Shown piece by piece: positions 19,682 to 28,630 of a DNA stretch of 64,000 nucleotides. Where the stretch lies: assembly GCF_000196855.1 (NCBI RefSeq), contig NC_014319.1, forward strand, positions 1,488,001 through 1,552,000, in the 5' to 3' direction. Position 1 is the stretch's first letter; every line of letters begins with the position of its first letter. The position numbers and the translations under genes were made by a program. The stretch comes from Leuconostoc gasicomitatum LMG 18811. Lineage in GTDB: Bacteria; Bacillota; Bacilli; Lactobacillales; Lactobacillaceae. The notes under the pieces were generated by a model. That model was not told where the DNA came from and searched no databases. It saw only the letters and a program-made list of their open reading frames with translations.

Positions 19682-20698
19682 TTATGCCTCTTCTCCGCCA
19701 ACCTTCACAACAGCTTTTGAAACAACGCCAAGCTTACCATTCACGAAGTCATCAACAGTCTTGTAATCTAATTCATGAGACATAAGAGATTCTACATCCA
19801 ATTTTCCAGATGATAGCAAAGCTAATGAATCTTCAAACGCATTTGGATTGATAAATGATCCTTGAATTGTCAATTGCTTTTGGAAAATTTCATAAGTATT
19901 CATTTCAAATTTAGCATCAGGTCCACCAACACCAAACATCAAAACTTGTCCACCACGAGCGGCTGCTTCAATAGCGGCTTCCTGTGTTTGTGGCATACCA
20001 ACAGCTTCAATGACAACATCATATTCTGCGTCAGGAATCTTGTCACCCTTCATTGTGTTATATATGTTTTTAGCCCCGAACTTTTCTTTGTTCATCGCAA
20101 GCTTTTCATCAACAATACCAGCCAAATCAACTTGGTGAATACCGTATGCTTGCAAAAGTTGAACAAATAATTCGCCCATGAAACCGTCACCAATAACCAA
20201 AGCTTTTTGGTAAGGTGTTACTTTGAGCAATTGAATACCGTGAACAGCACATGAGATAGGTTCAACAACAGCTGCTGACTTTAATGATACATTATCAGGA
20301 ATTGGATAAACAACTGAGGCTGGTGCTGTAAAGTATTCTTCAAAACCACCATCACGTGTCACACCAACAGCTGATAAGTTTTCACACAATTCTGGACGTC
20401 CTGTACGGCAGAATTTGCATTGTCCACAATAAATGTTAGGGTCTACTGTGACGCGATCACCAACTTTAACATTTGTAACTGCTGATCCGATTTCAGCAAC
20501 AACACCTGAATTTTCGTGTCCCAAAACAATAGGGGGTACAGCAGGTGCTGAACCAGGCAAACCAGCATACAAAGCATGATCTGTGCCACAGATACCTGCA
20601 AACGCTGTATGGATTTTAACCTCGTTTGGTTTTACTTCTGGTTGTTGTAGATCTTGTAACTCTAATGATTTGATGCCTGTTAGTACCAATGCTTCCAT
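19682..20698 (-). CDS. mtlK: mannitol 2-dehydrogenase (zinc-dependent medium-chain dehydrogenase)
   Basis: A 338-residue medium-chain dehydrogenase. The catalytic zinc site shows GICGTDHALY and GHENSGVVAEIG; the structural zinc loop is CGQCKFCRTGRPELC; the nucleotide site is VIGDGFMGELFVQLL. Length and sequence match my recollection of Leuconostoc mannitol dehydrogenase, which reduces fructose to mannitol and regenerates NAD(P)+ in heterofermentative growth. It is the first gene of the mtlK-fupL operon, has a TTGACA-(17)-TATTAT promoter, and is divergent from the LacI-family gene. Published symbols vary (mdh, mtlK). Confidence 0.9.
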   Translation of the reverse strand: MEALVLTGIKSLELQDLQQPEVKPNEVKIHTAFAGICGTDHALYAGLPGSAPAVPPIVLGHENSGVVAEIGSAVTNVKVGDRVTVDPNIYCGQCKFCRTGRPELCENLSAVGVTRDGGFEEYFTAPASVVYPIPDNVSLKSAAVVEPISCAVHGIQLLKVTPYQKALVIGDGFMGELFVQLLQAYGIHQVDLAGIVDEKLAMNKEKFGAKNIYNTMKGDKIPDAEYDVVIEAVGMPQTQEAAIEAAARGGQVLMFGVGGPDAKFEMNTYEIFQKQLTIQGSFINPNAFEDSLALLSSGKLDVESLMSHELDYKTVDDFVNGKLGVVSKAVVKVGGEEA

Positions 20699-20745
20699 GA
20701 TAATTCTCCTTTTTCTATTTGTGATTACTGTAACTTACATGGACA

Positions 20746-20783
20746 ATAATAAACCTTACATTTTTATTTGTCAAGCGTTAACC
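20746..20783 (-). promoter_or_regulatory. mannitol dehydrogenase promoter with LacI-family operator
   Basis: On the minus strand, -35 TTGACA (20,769-20,774) and -10 TATTAT (20,746-20,751) are 17 bases apart. The plus-strand sequence TCAAGCGTTAACC (20,771-20,783) overlaps the -35 and matches the scrK operator TCAAGCGCTAAAC at 11 of 13 positions. Confidence 0.72.
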
Positions 20784-20891
20784 GATTTAAAATATACTAA
20801 AAAATACGTTGAAAAACAGTGTATAATAGGCTATATAAACTCAAAAATGAAAATGAAGAGAATACTCTCTTTGCCCTTGGAGGCCTATAAA

Positions 20892-21860
20892 ATGGTTGCA
20901 AAATTAAATGACGTCGCTGAACTAGCTGGCGTTTCTGTTACAACAGTATCTCGTGTTATTAATAATTATGGTTCTCTTAGCAAAAAAACAATTGATAAAG
21001 TTCATGCTGCAATGCGCGAATTGCGCTATCAACCGAATGCGATGGCACGTTCACTTCAAGGAAAGTCATCACAATTTATCGGATTAATTTTTCCAAATAT
21101 TCAAAACCCCTTTTTTACAGCTTTAACTAATGAAATCGAGCAACTGCTGTTTGAAAAAGGCTACAAAGTTATTATTGCCACTAGTGCTAATAATATTGAA
21201 AAAGAGCAACAATATCTCCAAATGTTAGCTGCAAACCAAGTTGAAGGCATTATCACATCCTCACATAATCTAGACATTGCAACCTATAAGGATACTTTCT
21301 TACCAATTGTGTCATATGATCGTTATTTATCAGACAATATTCCAATCGTATCTGAAGATAATTACCGTGGTGGCTATCTACTTGGTGAGTACCTTGTATC
21401 AAAAGGTGCTAAAAAATTACTCATGTTGTCTGATGACGATCACTCTAACTCACCAACAACCAAACGCTATCAAGGCTTTTCAGATGCCGTAAGTGAACAT
21501 AGTCATTTAACAACTCAAAATCGTAGTTCCAACATTATTTCAACAAAAGATGATATTGAAATGATTGTCAATTATGTCGTTGCTGAAGATATTGATGGTA
21601 TATTCGCCTATAATGATATTATGGCTATTCAATTGCAAAATGCGCTAAGAGATGCAAACATTCGTGTGCCAGAAGATGTTATTGTCGTTGGTTACGATGG
21701 TTCGCCAATTGTGCAATTACTCCACCCAGACTTACCTACAATTATTCAACCAATCCAACAAGCAGCTCAACGTCTAATTGATACCTTATTTCATGAAATT
21801 GATAACCAAGTATCTACCGAGTTTAGTATGTTACCAGTGACATTATATGTACCAAAATAA
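20892..21860 (+). CDS. LacI family transcriptional regulator of the fructose/mannitol locus
   Basis: A 322-residue regulator: N-terminal helix-turn-helix (LNDVAELAGVSVTTVSRVINN) with the hinge helix NAMARSLQGK, then a periplasmic-binding-protein-like sensor domain (FIGLIFPNIQNPFFTALTNEIE onward). The ATG at 20,892 has a TTGGAGG ribosome site; a longer open frame extends upstream across the promoter region but is not credible. It is divergent from mannitol dehydrogenase, and near-identical operators lie before that gene and before scrK. It is therefore the likely repressor of fructose uptake and reduction; the effector sugar is not known. Confidence 0.88.
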   Translation: MVAKLNDVAELAGVSVTTVSRVINNYGSLSKKTIDKVHAAMRELRYQPNAMARSLQGKSSQFIGLIFPNIQNPFFTALTNEIEQLLFEKGYKVIIATSANNIEKEQQYLQMLAANQVEGIITSSHNLDIATYKDTFLPIVSYDRYLSDNIPIVSEDNYRGGYLLGEYLVSKGAKKLLMLSDDDHSNSPTTKRYQGFSDAVSEHSHLTTQNRSSNIISTKDDIEMIVNYVVAEDIDGIFAYNDIMAIQLQNALRDANIRVPEDVIVVGYDGSPIVQLLHPDLPTIIQPIQQAAQRLIDTLFHEIDNQVSTEFSMLPVTLYVPK

Positions 21861-21877
21861 AAGCATTTCCTAAGATA

Positions 21878-21921
21878 AAGCGGCAGGTTGAGATCATATT
21901 AATCTCAGCCTGCCGCTTTTT
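21878..21921 (+). terminator. terminator of the LacI-family gene
   Basis: An 18-bp stem (AAAGCGGCAGG-TTGAGAT / ATCTCAGCCTGCCGCTTT) with a short AT loop, followed by TTTTTTA on the plus strand. It lies between two converging genes and may stop both. Confidence 0.88.
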
Positions 21922-21929
21922 TATCTTTT

Positions 21930-22847
21930 TTAATTCACTTGATAACGTGGTGCTTGACCATTTAGTACACGCACAACTTCTTCTGCTGCAGTTAATCCAA
22001 CTGTATCAAAAGCCTCACGTGACTTTGCTGCAACATGTGGTGTAACAAAAACATTAGGCAAGGACAGTAGTTCATTATCCTCACTAATTGGTTCAACAGC
22101 TACAACATCTAAACCAGCACCAGCAATTTCTCCAGACTTCAGCGCATTAATCAGCGCTAGTTCATCAATAACTGTTCCTCTACCAATATTGACTAATACC
22201 GCATTTGATTTCATTTTCTTGAAAACGGCCATATCAATCATATTGTTGGTTTCAGATGTTGCGGGTAGTGCCAATACTACAAAATCAGACTGCGTATAAA
22301 TTTCTTCAAGTGACGCCATACGGCCATTTTTAACCACTTTATTATGCCGAGCATATGCCAATACTTTAACGTTAAAACCTGTCAACAATTGATCAATTTT
22401 TTGACCTATTGCACCAAATCCAATTATTCCAACAGTTTTATTCGTGACTTCTTGGCCTATCTGTATGTTGTTAACATCTTCAGTAATACTCAGGCGTTGT
22501 TGATAAAATGAACGTCCAGCCATTAGCATATGCATAATAGCAGTTTCAGCTACAGCCGTTGCGTTTGCTCCCGGCGTGTTTGTCACAATAATATTATGTG
22601 CATTGGCATCATCTAAGTTTACATTATCATAGCCAACACCATAACGTGCAATCACCTTCAAATTTGGCATTTGAGACATTATTTTTTCTGACACAGGATG
22701 CATCATCAAGATCATACCATCAGCATCTGAGTGTGCAATCAAGTCATTATCATCGTTTTGTTTATTTGAAATAACTTCAATACCATTTGCTTTTAGGTAA
22801 GTAATAGCTGTCTCTGCAATTTCATCAAATACTAATACTTTTTTCAT
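21930..22847 (-). CDS. D-2-hydroxyacid dehydrogenase, NAD-dependent (SerA/PdxB-like)
   Basis: A 305-residue D-isomer-specific 2-hydroxyacid dehydrogenase. The nucleotide site is GIIGFGAIGQKIDQLL, the catalytic Arg is in LVNIGRGTVIDE, and the Glu/His pair is in GLDVVAVEPISE and VFVTPHVAAKSREA. Members act on phosphoglycerate, hydroxypyruvate or other 2-oxo acids; there is no C-terminal ACT domain as in many phosphoglycerate dehydrogenases. The ATG at 22,847 with a GGGAGATAGC site is preferred to an upstream in-frame start. It lies 45 bp after cdd, likely in one operon. Confidence 0.85.
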   Translation of the reverse strand: MKKVLVFDEIAETAITYLKANGIEVISNKQNDDNDLIAHSDADGMILMMHPVSEKIMSQMPNLKVIARYGVGYDNVNLDDANAHNIIVTNTPGANATAVAETAIMHMLMAGRSFYQQRLSITEDVNNIQIGQEVTNKTVGIIGFGAIGQKIDQLLTGFNVKVLAYARHNKVVKNGRMASLEEIYTQSDFVVLALPATSETNNMIDMAVFKKMKSNAVLVNIGRGTVIDELALINALKSGEIAGAGLDVVAVEPISEDNELLSLPNVFVTPHVAAKSREAFDTVGLTAAEEVVRVLNGQAPRYQVN

Positions 22848-22892
22848 TGCTATCTCCCTTAATATTCTAAATAATTTCTCACATGTTGCCAA

Positions 22893-23315
22893 CTATTTTA
22901 AAGCATTGAAAGATCCCGGCATTAATGCCGCAATAGTGGTCTTAATTTCTTTACCCGCATCATTAATTAACCAAATTGGCATATCAGGTTCAAAAAATTC
23001 TACCATTACTTGCCGGCAAGCGCCACAAGGTGCAATTGGTTCATCAGTACGCCCAGCAATAACCAATCCTTTAAATCGTTTGTATCCTGCAGCAATCGCA
23101 CTAAAAATAGCCGTTCTTTCTGCACAATTTGTTAAGCCAAACGATACATTTTCAATATTAACACCTTTAAATATTGTATCATTGTCTGTTAATAACGCTG
23201 CACCCACCGGAAAATGTGAATAAGGTGTATACGTTTGATTAAGTGCCTCAAGTGCCACTTTAACTAACTGTTGTGGCGCCGTTGTCATTTTTATTTCTAC
23301 TTGCTCATTATTCAT
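22893..23315 (-). CDS. cdd: cytidine deaminase
   Basis: A 140-residue homotetrameric-type cytidine deaminase. YTPYSHFPVGAALL is the N-terminal signature, NCAERTA holds the catalytic Glu with a zinc Cys, and PCGACRQVMVEF holds the other two zinc Cys ligands. It converts cytidine and deoxycytidine to uridines in pyrimidine salvage. ATG 23,315 is 9-10 bases after an AGGATGG site; a GTG two codons upstream is possible. Confidence 0.94.
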   Translation of the reverse strand: MNNEQVEIKMTTAPQQLVKVALEALNQTYTPYSHFPVGAALLTDNDTIFKGVNIENVSFGLTNCAERTAIFSAIAAGYKRFKGLVIAGRTDEPIAPCGACRQVMVEFFEPDMPIWLINDAGKEIKTTIAALMPGSFNALK

Positions 23316-23401
23316 GATCACGCCATCCTATTCATCAGATCTTTTGACTCAGTAGTATACACTATTTATTACTTATTATAAAACAATAATAACCGTATTA
23401 C

Positions 23402-25189
23402 TTACTTGATTAATAATGATTCCAATTGATTCAATCGTGTCTCAAACACATCGAATGCCTGCTTTAAATAATCTGCTTGACTCATATCCACGCCAGCTTT
23501 CAAAATCACATTCAACGGATAGTCCGATGAACCAGCTTTTAAGTATGCCTTATAATCTTCTGCGCCATCATTTTTAATGATACGTTCTGCTAATGTGGTT
23601 GCTGCCGCTTCACCTGTTGCGTATTGGTAAACATAGTAATTATAATAAAAATGTGGTATTCGTGTCCATTCATATGCAATTTCTTCATCTGGAAACAAAT
23701 CTGGTCCATAATATTTTTGGTTAAGTTCACTATAATATGTGCTCATTTGGTCAGCAGTCAAAGCGACACCCGCTGCACTTTGCTCATGAATCCAATTTTC
23801 AAATTCCGCAAACTGCGTCTGACGAAAGACAGTCCCTTTAAAACCATCAAGATATTGATTCAAAACATACGCTTGGAATTTAGGATCACTATTTGTTTTT
23901 AGTAAATAATTTGTTAGTAAACTTTCATTAGTTGTCGAAGCAATTTCTGCTAAGAAAATTGGATAGTCACCATAATGATAGTCCTGATTATGTCGTGTTA
24001 AATAAGAATGAACAGAATGACCCATTTCATGAGCCAATGTATAAACATTGTTCAAATTATTTTGCCAGTTTAACAAAATAAAAGGATTTGTATCATAAGT
24101 ACCACTCGAATATGCTCCTGAACGTTTCCCTTTGTTTTCAACAACATCAATCCAGCGTTCGTCAAATGCTTTTTTGACAATTTCAAGATAATCTTGACCT
24201 AATGGTGCTAACGCAGCTAACACAATTTCTTGTGCCTTTTCATATGTAACATCAAAATCAACTTCATCCACCAATGGCACATACAAATCATAACTATGCA
24301 CATCTGTTACGCCTAAAATTCTTTTACGCAATGATACAAAGCGATGTAACAATGGTAAATTAGCCGTTACCGTCTGACTTAGCGTATCAAAAACAGTCGT
24401 TGGGACGTTGTGTGGCAAGATAGCTGCTTCGCGCGCTGAATTATAATGTCGCACTTTAGCTAAAAAGTTATGTCCTTTAATGTGAGATGATAAAGTTGAA
24501 GCAAATGTGTTTTGCAAACCGATGTAACTGTCATATAATGTTTCAAATGCTTCACGGCGTAAATCTCGTGACTTTGATTCCAGTAACAAACTAAATAGCC
24601 CATTGGTCAAGGCTACAGTCTCACCAGATTCCGTATGTACATCCCCAAAAGTTATATCTGAATTATCAAGCGCACCAAATGTGTTCTCTGATGCATTAAA
24701 AATATCACCTACACCAGCTAATAATTTTTCTTGTTCCGCATCTAACGTGTGTGGCTTTAAAGCACGCAATGTTTCAAATAAATGTGCATACTGTTGTAAA
24801 CCATCAGTCATTAAGTAAGCTGTCAATTTATCATCTGGTATGTTTAAAACTTCTGGTTGAAAATAGGCTGTTGCTTGACTTACTTCAGCCCAAAGTGCTT
24901 GTACGCGTGAATTGAAAGCCGCATACGACTGATTTGTTGTGTCTTGATCATAAATTTGATGTGCATATACATACACTTTTTCCAATTCCCGTTCTATTTT
25001 CAAATCTGCCTCTAAAGCAGACTGTAACAATGCAGCTGAATCGCCAACATGTCCAACAAAACGACTCAACATTTCCGCTTCCTGTTTAACAGCAGCAAAA
25101 GCGAGTTCCCAATCATTATCAGAATCAAAAATTGTAGACAGATCCCACGTAAGATCTTCAGGTACTTCATTGCGTAATAGTTGTGCCAT
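23402..25189 (-). CDS. pepF: oligoendopeptidase F
   Basis: A 595-residue M3 metallopeptidase with the zinc motif HEMGH (in LAHEMGHSVHSYLT) around residue 387 and the downstream ligand Glu in EIASTTNESLL. It degrades oligopeptides in the cytoplasm. It follows coiA, the same order seen in streptococci. No strong ribosome site is visible before 25,189. Confidence 0.94.
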   Translation of the reverse strand: MAQLLRNEVPEDLTWDLSTIFDSDNDWELAFAAVKQEAEMLSRFVGHVGDSAALLQSALEADLKIERELEKVYVYAHQIYDQDTTNQSYAAFNSRVQALWAEVSQATAYFQPEVLNIPDDKLTAYLMTDGLQQYAHLFETLRALKPHTLDAEQEKLLAGVGDIFNASENTFGALDNSDITFGDVHTESGETVALTNGLFSLLLESKSRDLRREAFETLYDSYIGLQNTFASTLSSHIKGHNFLAKVRHYNSAREAAILPHNVPTTVFDTLSQTVTANLPLLHRFVSLRKRILGVTDVHSYDLYVPLVDEVDFDVTYEKAQEIVLAALAPLGQDYLEIVKKAFDERWIDVVENKGKRSGAYSSGTYDTNPFILLNWQNNLNNVYTLAHEMGHSVHSYLTRHNQDYHYGDYPIFLAEIASTTNESLLTNYLLKTNSDPKFQAYVLNQYLDGFKGTVFRQTQFAEFENWIHEQSAAGVALTADQMSTYYSELNQKYYGPDLFPDEEIAYEWTRIPHFYYNYYVYQYATGEAAATTLAERIIKNDGAEDYKAYLKAGSSDYPLNVILKAGVDMSQADYLKQAFDVFETRLNQLESLLIK

Positions 25190-25285
25190 AATATTAACGT
25201 TCAGTTATCGTTTTTAAATAATCCTCACCTTTGCAAACGATAACTGATACTTCTCCTCTACATGATATAATATCTTATTTTATCA

Positions 25286-26314
25286 CTAATTTCTCACTTT
25301 ACCTAGTTTTTCTTGTATCGATTCATACCATACGGGAACTTGTATCACTAGTATGTATTGCTCTTTTTGGACAATATATTTTTGTTGTACAAGTTCCTTT
25401 AAAAGACTCATTGATTGCTGCTTTTTAAAGTCTCTATCACCTAAAACATAATTATTTAATTTAGCTAAAAAAACATCTTGACGCACAACGTTTCCTAAGC
25501 CTATGTACTCAATAAGTAATAAAGATAGCATGCGCCAATGCCAATTAGGAATAGATAGACCAAAATGCCAACCTTGATGAATCCAAAGTGGTGCATTAAG
25601 CAGTAATCGTTGACGTTGATAAAGATAACACACTATTTTTTCATCTATACGTTTTTGAATCAGCAAGCTTTGTAACTTATAAATTTGCTTTTTAATATTA
25701 ACATGTGACCTACCATCGCTTGTAACTGTTTCAAATAAATGATGACTATATTTTTCTGTGTAACTGACACGTTCAAAATCGTATTTTTTGAAATTTGTAC
25801 GATGAATAAACTTTTTAATGTTTGGTAAATAAAACGTTAAATTCCCCTGCACTAAAAATTTTAAAATTGTTGTTTGAATCATATTTTTAACATAGTAGTC
25901 GTTGCCTAAAATCCAAATAACATGAATATTTTGACTTTTATACCCTGCATTACGCTGATCAAGTTTATGTTGCGAAATTGGACTGCATTGATATTCAATT
26001 GCTATTTGTTGATGCCCACGTTGCATTAAAAGATCAGGTCGTTGGTGAATTTTTGGTATCACTGCTTCAATTTTAATATCACCGAAATGTTGTAAGTATA
26101 TCGCCAATTGTAATTTCCCTGCTAAATGCTGTGTTGTTTCATTTTCTGAAAATGTTGCACAAGTAGCTTTTGCATAATGAGCGAAATGTTTTTGTTTGAT
26201 GTCACCACTTTTGAGTACAACCCTTTCTTTGCAACCAGGGCATACAAATTGTTGATTTTTAATCGCATCAGCTGCCTTGACATATTTTTGATTATCATTA
26301 AGTGCTATGATCAT
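25286..26314 (-). CDS. coiA: competence protein CoiA-like
   Basis: A 342-residue CoiA family protein. The N-terminus has a zinc-finger-like CPGCKERVVLKSGDIKQKHFAH, and the central part contains a PD-(D/E)XK nuclease-like motif (RPDLLMQRGHQQIAIEYQCSPIS). In streptococci CoiA helps process incoming DNA during transformation. Start 26,314 follows GGAGG by 8 bases. That ribosome site lies in the 3' arm of the terminator hairpin of the upstream ABC gene, so read-through mRNA should translate it poorly. Upstream of pepF, as in other Firmicutes. Confidence 0.85.
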   Translation of the reverse strand: MIIALNDNQKYVKAADAIKNQQFVCPGCKERVVLKSGDIKQKHFAHYAKATCATFSENETTQHLAGKLQLAIYLQHFGDIKIEAVIPKIHQRPDLLMQRGHQQIAIEYQCSPISQHKLDQRNAGYKSQNIHVIWILGNDYYVKNMIQTTILKFLVQGNLTFYLPNIKKFIHRTNFKKYDFERVSYTEKYSHHLFETVTSDGRSHVNIKKQIYKLQSLLIQKRIDEKIVCYLYQRQRLLLNAPLWIHQGWHFGLSIPNWHWRMLSLLLIEYIGLGNVVRQDVFLAKLNNYVLGDRDFKKQQSMSLLKELVQQKYIVQKEQYILVIQVPVWYESIQEKLGKVRN

Positions 26315-26355
26315 AAAAAGCGCCTCCAATTCATCATACGAATCGGTGACGCTTT
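26315..26355 (-). terminator. terminator of the amino-acid ABC operon overlapping the coiA ribosome site
   Basis: A 15-16 pair stem (AAAGCGTCACCGATTC / GAATTGGAGGCGCTTT, one mismatch, two wobbles) with a 7-base loop, followed by TTTTT and directly by the coiA ATG. The GGAGG of coiA is inside the 3' arm. Confidence 0.75.
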
Positions 26356-26363
26356 GTTCACAA

Positions 26364-27797
26364 TTACTTCAATTTCTTTTCTACCCAATTACTTAACCAA
26401 GTTAATAGTGTGATGACGATTAAATAGATCACAGCAATAATTGCCCACACTCTGAATCCTTGAGAATTGCGAGCAACGATCAATGTGCCAGTTTGAGTCA
26501 ACTCTAGTAAACCAATGGCTGATAAAATTGACGTATCTTTTAACGTGATAATAAATTGATTGATAAAACTTGGTACCATAATACGTAGTCCTTGTGGCAT
26601 GATAACGCGACGCATAGCACTACCGTATGGTAAACCAAGTGAACGCGCAGCCTCCATTTGACCCCGATTAACTGCTTCAAATCCACCACGTACAAAAGCA
26701 CCAGTATAGGCACCCTCGTTTAAAATTAAAGTAATAATTCCTGCTGTAAATGCTGGAATTTTAACACCGGTCACACCTGGCAAACCAATATAAATAAAGA
26801 ATGCCAACACCATTAACGGTAACCCACGGAAAATATAAATAATGGTTGTAGAGATAGTACGAACCCATCTGTATTCACTGACACCTAAAATTCCTAATAA
26901 CACACCCCAAACTGAGGCTAAAATGATGGCTATGACCGTGAGTTCAAGGGTTTGCCATAAGCCTTTTAATAAAGCAGCCCGATTTGATGTCATAATGCCC
27001 CATATAGAGCTATTATCTTTCTTGTTACCAGAGAAAGTTGCTTGGCTAGCACCGAGGTATTTCGCTACAATTTTATCATATGTGCCATCTTTTTTGATAG
27101 CAGCAAAACCACGGTTAAATGAAGCCAATAATATTTTATTTTTGCCTTTTTCAACGGCAAATCCATATGAACCGGCGTTGCCTGGCTTATTAGCATTCAT
27201 CACCTTTAAAGCCATGCCATTTTTGATAGCATACTGAATCACTGGCATATCCTCAAATGTTGCCGCCGAGTTGCCAACGACAACATCGTTGTACATGGTA
27301 TCTGTATCATTAAAGTATTTCACTTTAAAACCATACTCTGTCTGCAGAGACTTGCCATACTCTGAAGCGGCTGTCCCAGTTTTCAAAGCAACTGTTTGAC
27401 CCTTTAAATCACTTAATGATTTAATTTTACTGTTTTTTCCAACAATCCATGCAACGCCAGTTTTGTAATAAGGTGTTGAAAAATCATAAACTTCTTTACG
27501 TTCGGGCGTGATTGACATACCCGCGATAATACCATCAGCTTGCCCGTTAGAAACAAGTTGGGCCGCAGAATTATAGCTCATGGGCCGCATAGTATACGTA
27601 AAGTTTTCTCTCTTGGCAATAACTTTCATAGTATCTTGCTCTATGCCAACATAGTTACTATTTTTGTCTTGAAAAGTAAACGGCGCATAAGTTGCATCAG
27701 TCGTAATTGTATAATGCGGCTCAGCTGCATTAACTGTTGATACAAATGCAAACGATGAAACAAGTGTTGCCAACCCTAGTAAACATTTTTTAAACAT
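26364..27797 (-). CDS. amino-acid ABC transporter, fused substrate-binding and permease protein (copy 2)
   Basis: A 477-residue fusion: signal peptide (1-27), one family-3 solute-binding domain (about 30-260, FTFQDKNSNYVGIEQDTMKVI, DGIIAGMSITPERKEVYDFSTPYY), then a HisM/GlnP-type permease domain with the EAA loop (EGAYTGAFVRGGFEAVNRGQMEAARSLGL). It would bind a polar amino acid, such as glutamine or glutamate, outside the membrane and pass it inward with the ATPase at 27,875. It is a close paralogue of the gene at 28,627-30,075. ATG 27,797 has a GGGAGG site. Confidence 0.88.
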   Translation of the reverse strand: MFKKCLLGLATLVSSFAFVSTVNAAEPHYTITTDATYAPFTFQDKNSNYVGIEQDTMKVIAKRENFTYTMRPMSYNSAAQLVSNGQADGIIAGMSITPERKEVYDFSTPYYKTGVAWIVGKNSKIKSLSDLKGQTVALKTGTAASEYGKSLQTEYGFKVKYFNDTDTMYNDVVVGNSAATFEDMPVIQYAIKNGMALKVMNANKPGNAGSYGFAVEKGKNKILLASFNRGFAAIKKDGTYDKIVAKYLGASQATFSGNKKDNSSIWGIMTSNRAALLKGLWQTLELTVIAIILASVWGVLLGILGVSEYRWVRTISTTIIYIFRGLPLMVLAFFIYIGLPGVTGVKIPAFTAGIITLILNEGAYTGAFVRGGFEAVNRGQMEAARSLGLPYGSAMRRVIMPQGLRIMVPSFINQFIITLKDTSILSAIGLLELTQTGTLIVARNSQGFRVWAIIAVIYLIVITLLTWLSNWVEKKLK

Positions 27798-27822
27798 TTT
27801 ATGATATCCTCCCATATCTCAC

Positions 27823-27852
27823 AAAAAAGTCGACCATATGGTCGGCTTTTTT
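27823..27852 (-). terminator. internal terminator between the ABC ATPase and second SBP-permease gene
   Basis: A stem AAAAAGCCGACC / GGTCGACTTTTT around an ATAT loop with T runs on both strands. It lies inside what otherwise looks like a three-gene operon, so the second fusion gene is probably expressed at a lower level or from its own start. Confidence 0.75.
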
Positions 27853-27874
27853 ATCTATCTTAACACCATTTCAT

Positions 27875-28630
27875 TTATGCATGCATGACTTTACTTAAGA
27901 ACTCTTGTAATCGTTCATTTTTTGGTGCATTAAAGATTTGTTCAGGCACGCCAGATTCTTGAATTTTACCTGCTTCGAAGAACACAACGCGGTCTGCTAC
28001 TTGCTTAGCAAATCCCATTTCATGTGTAACGATAATCATTGTCATACCAGACTCAGCCAAATTCTTCATCACCTCCAACACATCACCCACCATTTCGGGA
28101 TCCAATGCTGAAGTAGGTTCGTCAAAGAGCATCACATCTGGTTCCATTGCCAAAGCACGAGCAATGGCAATGCGTTGCTTTTGACCACCAGATAGTGAAC
28201 TCACTGATACATCAGCTTTATCAACCAAATCCACTGTTTTAAGGAGTTCACGTGCTTTTTTCTCTGCAGCAACTTTATCCAATTTGCCAAGTTCCACAGG
28301 TGCTAACATAATGTTTTCCAGCACAGTATAATTATTAAACAAATTAAAATTCTGAAATACCATACCTATATTTTCACGCACTTTATTGATATCAGTGGCT
28401 TTTTCAGAAATATCAAAACCATCAACTACAATTGTGCCATTATCTGGTGTTTCTAATTGATTTAACATACGTAGAAACGTTGATTTTCCAGATCCTGAAG
28501 GACCAATCATAACTACCACTTCATTTTCAGCGATGTCTAACGAAATATCACGTAGCACATGGTTTTCACCATATGACTTATTGACTTTTTCAACATGTAC
28601 TTTTACTTTTTTTTGTGTTTCGCTCATCAT
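27875..28630 (-). CDS. polar amino-acid ABC transporter ATP-binding protein
   Basis: A 251-residue ABC ATPase. Walker A is [14 protein letters not shown], the signature is [16 protein letters not shown], Walker B is [12 protein letters not shown], and the switch His is in [10 protein letters not shown]. It closely fits the GlnQ/HisP family. The start ATG overlaps the stop of the upstream SBP-permease gene (ATGA), so the two are coupled. It is the only ATPase in the cluster and may power both permease fusions. Confidence 0.92.
   Translation of the reverse strand: MMSETQKKVKVHVEKVNKSYGENHVLRDISLDIAENEVVVMIGPSGSGKSTFLRMLNQLETPDNGTIVVDGFDISEKATDINKVRENIGMVFQNFNLFNNYTVLENIMLAPVELGKLDKVAAEKKARELLKTVDLVDKADVSVSSLSGGQKQRIAIARALAMEPDVMLFDEPTSALDPEMVGDVLEVMKNLAESGMTMIIVTHEMGFAKQVADRVVFFEAGKIQESGVPEQIFNAPKNERLQEFLSKVMHA

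Noticed and set aside
20583-20891. N-terminal extension of the LacI-family protein by about 100 residues
   Set aside because: The extension crosses the divergent promoter and operator; the normal LacI start with a TTGGAGG site is at 20,892.
26333-26344. TACGAATC near coiA, similar to a competence cin-box
   Set aside because: It is on the strand opposite to coiA transcription and is part of the terminator hairpin.
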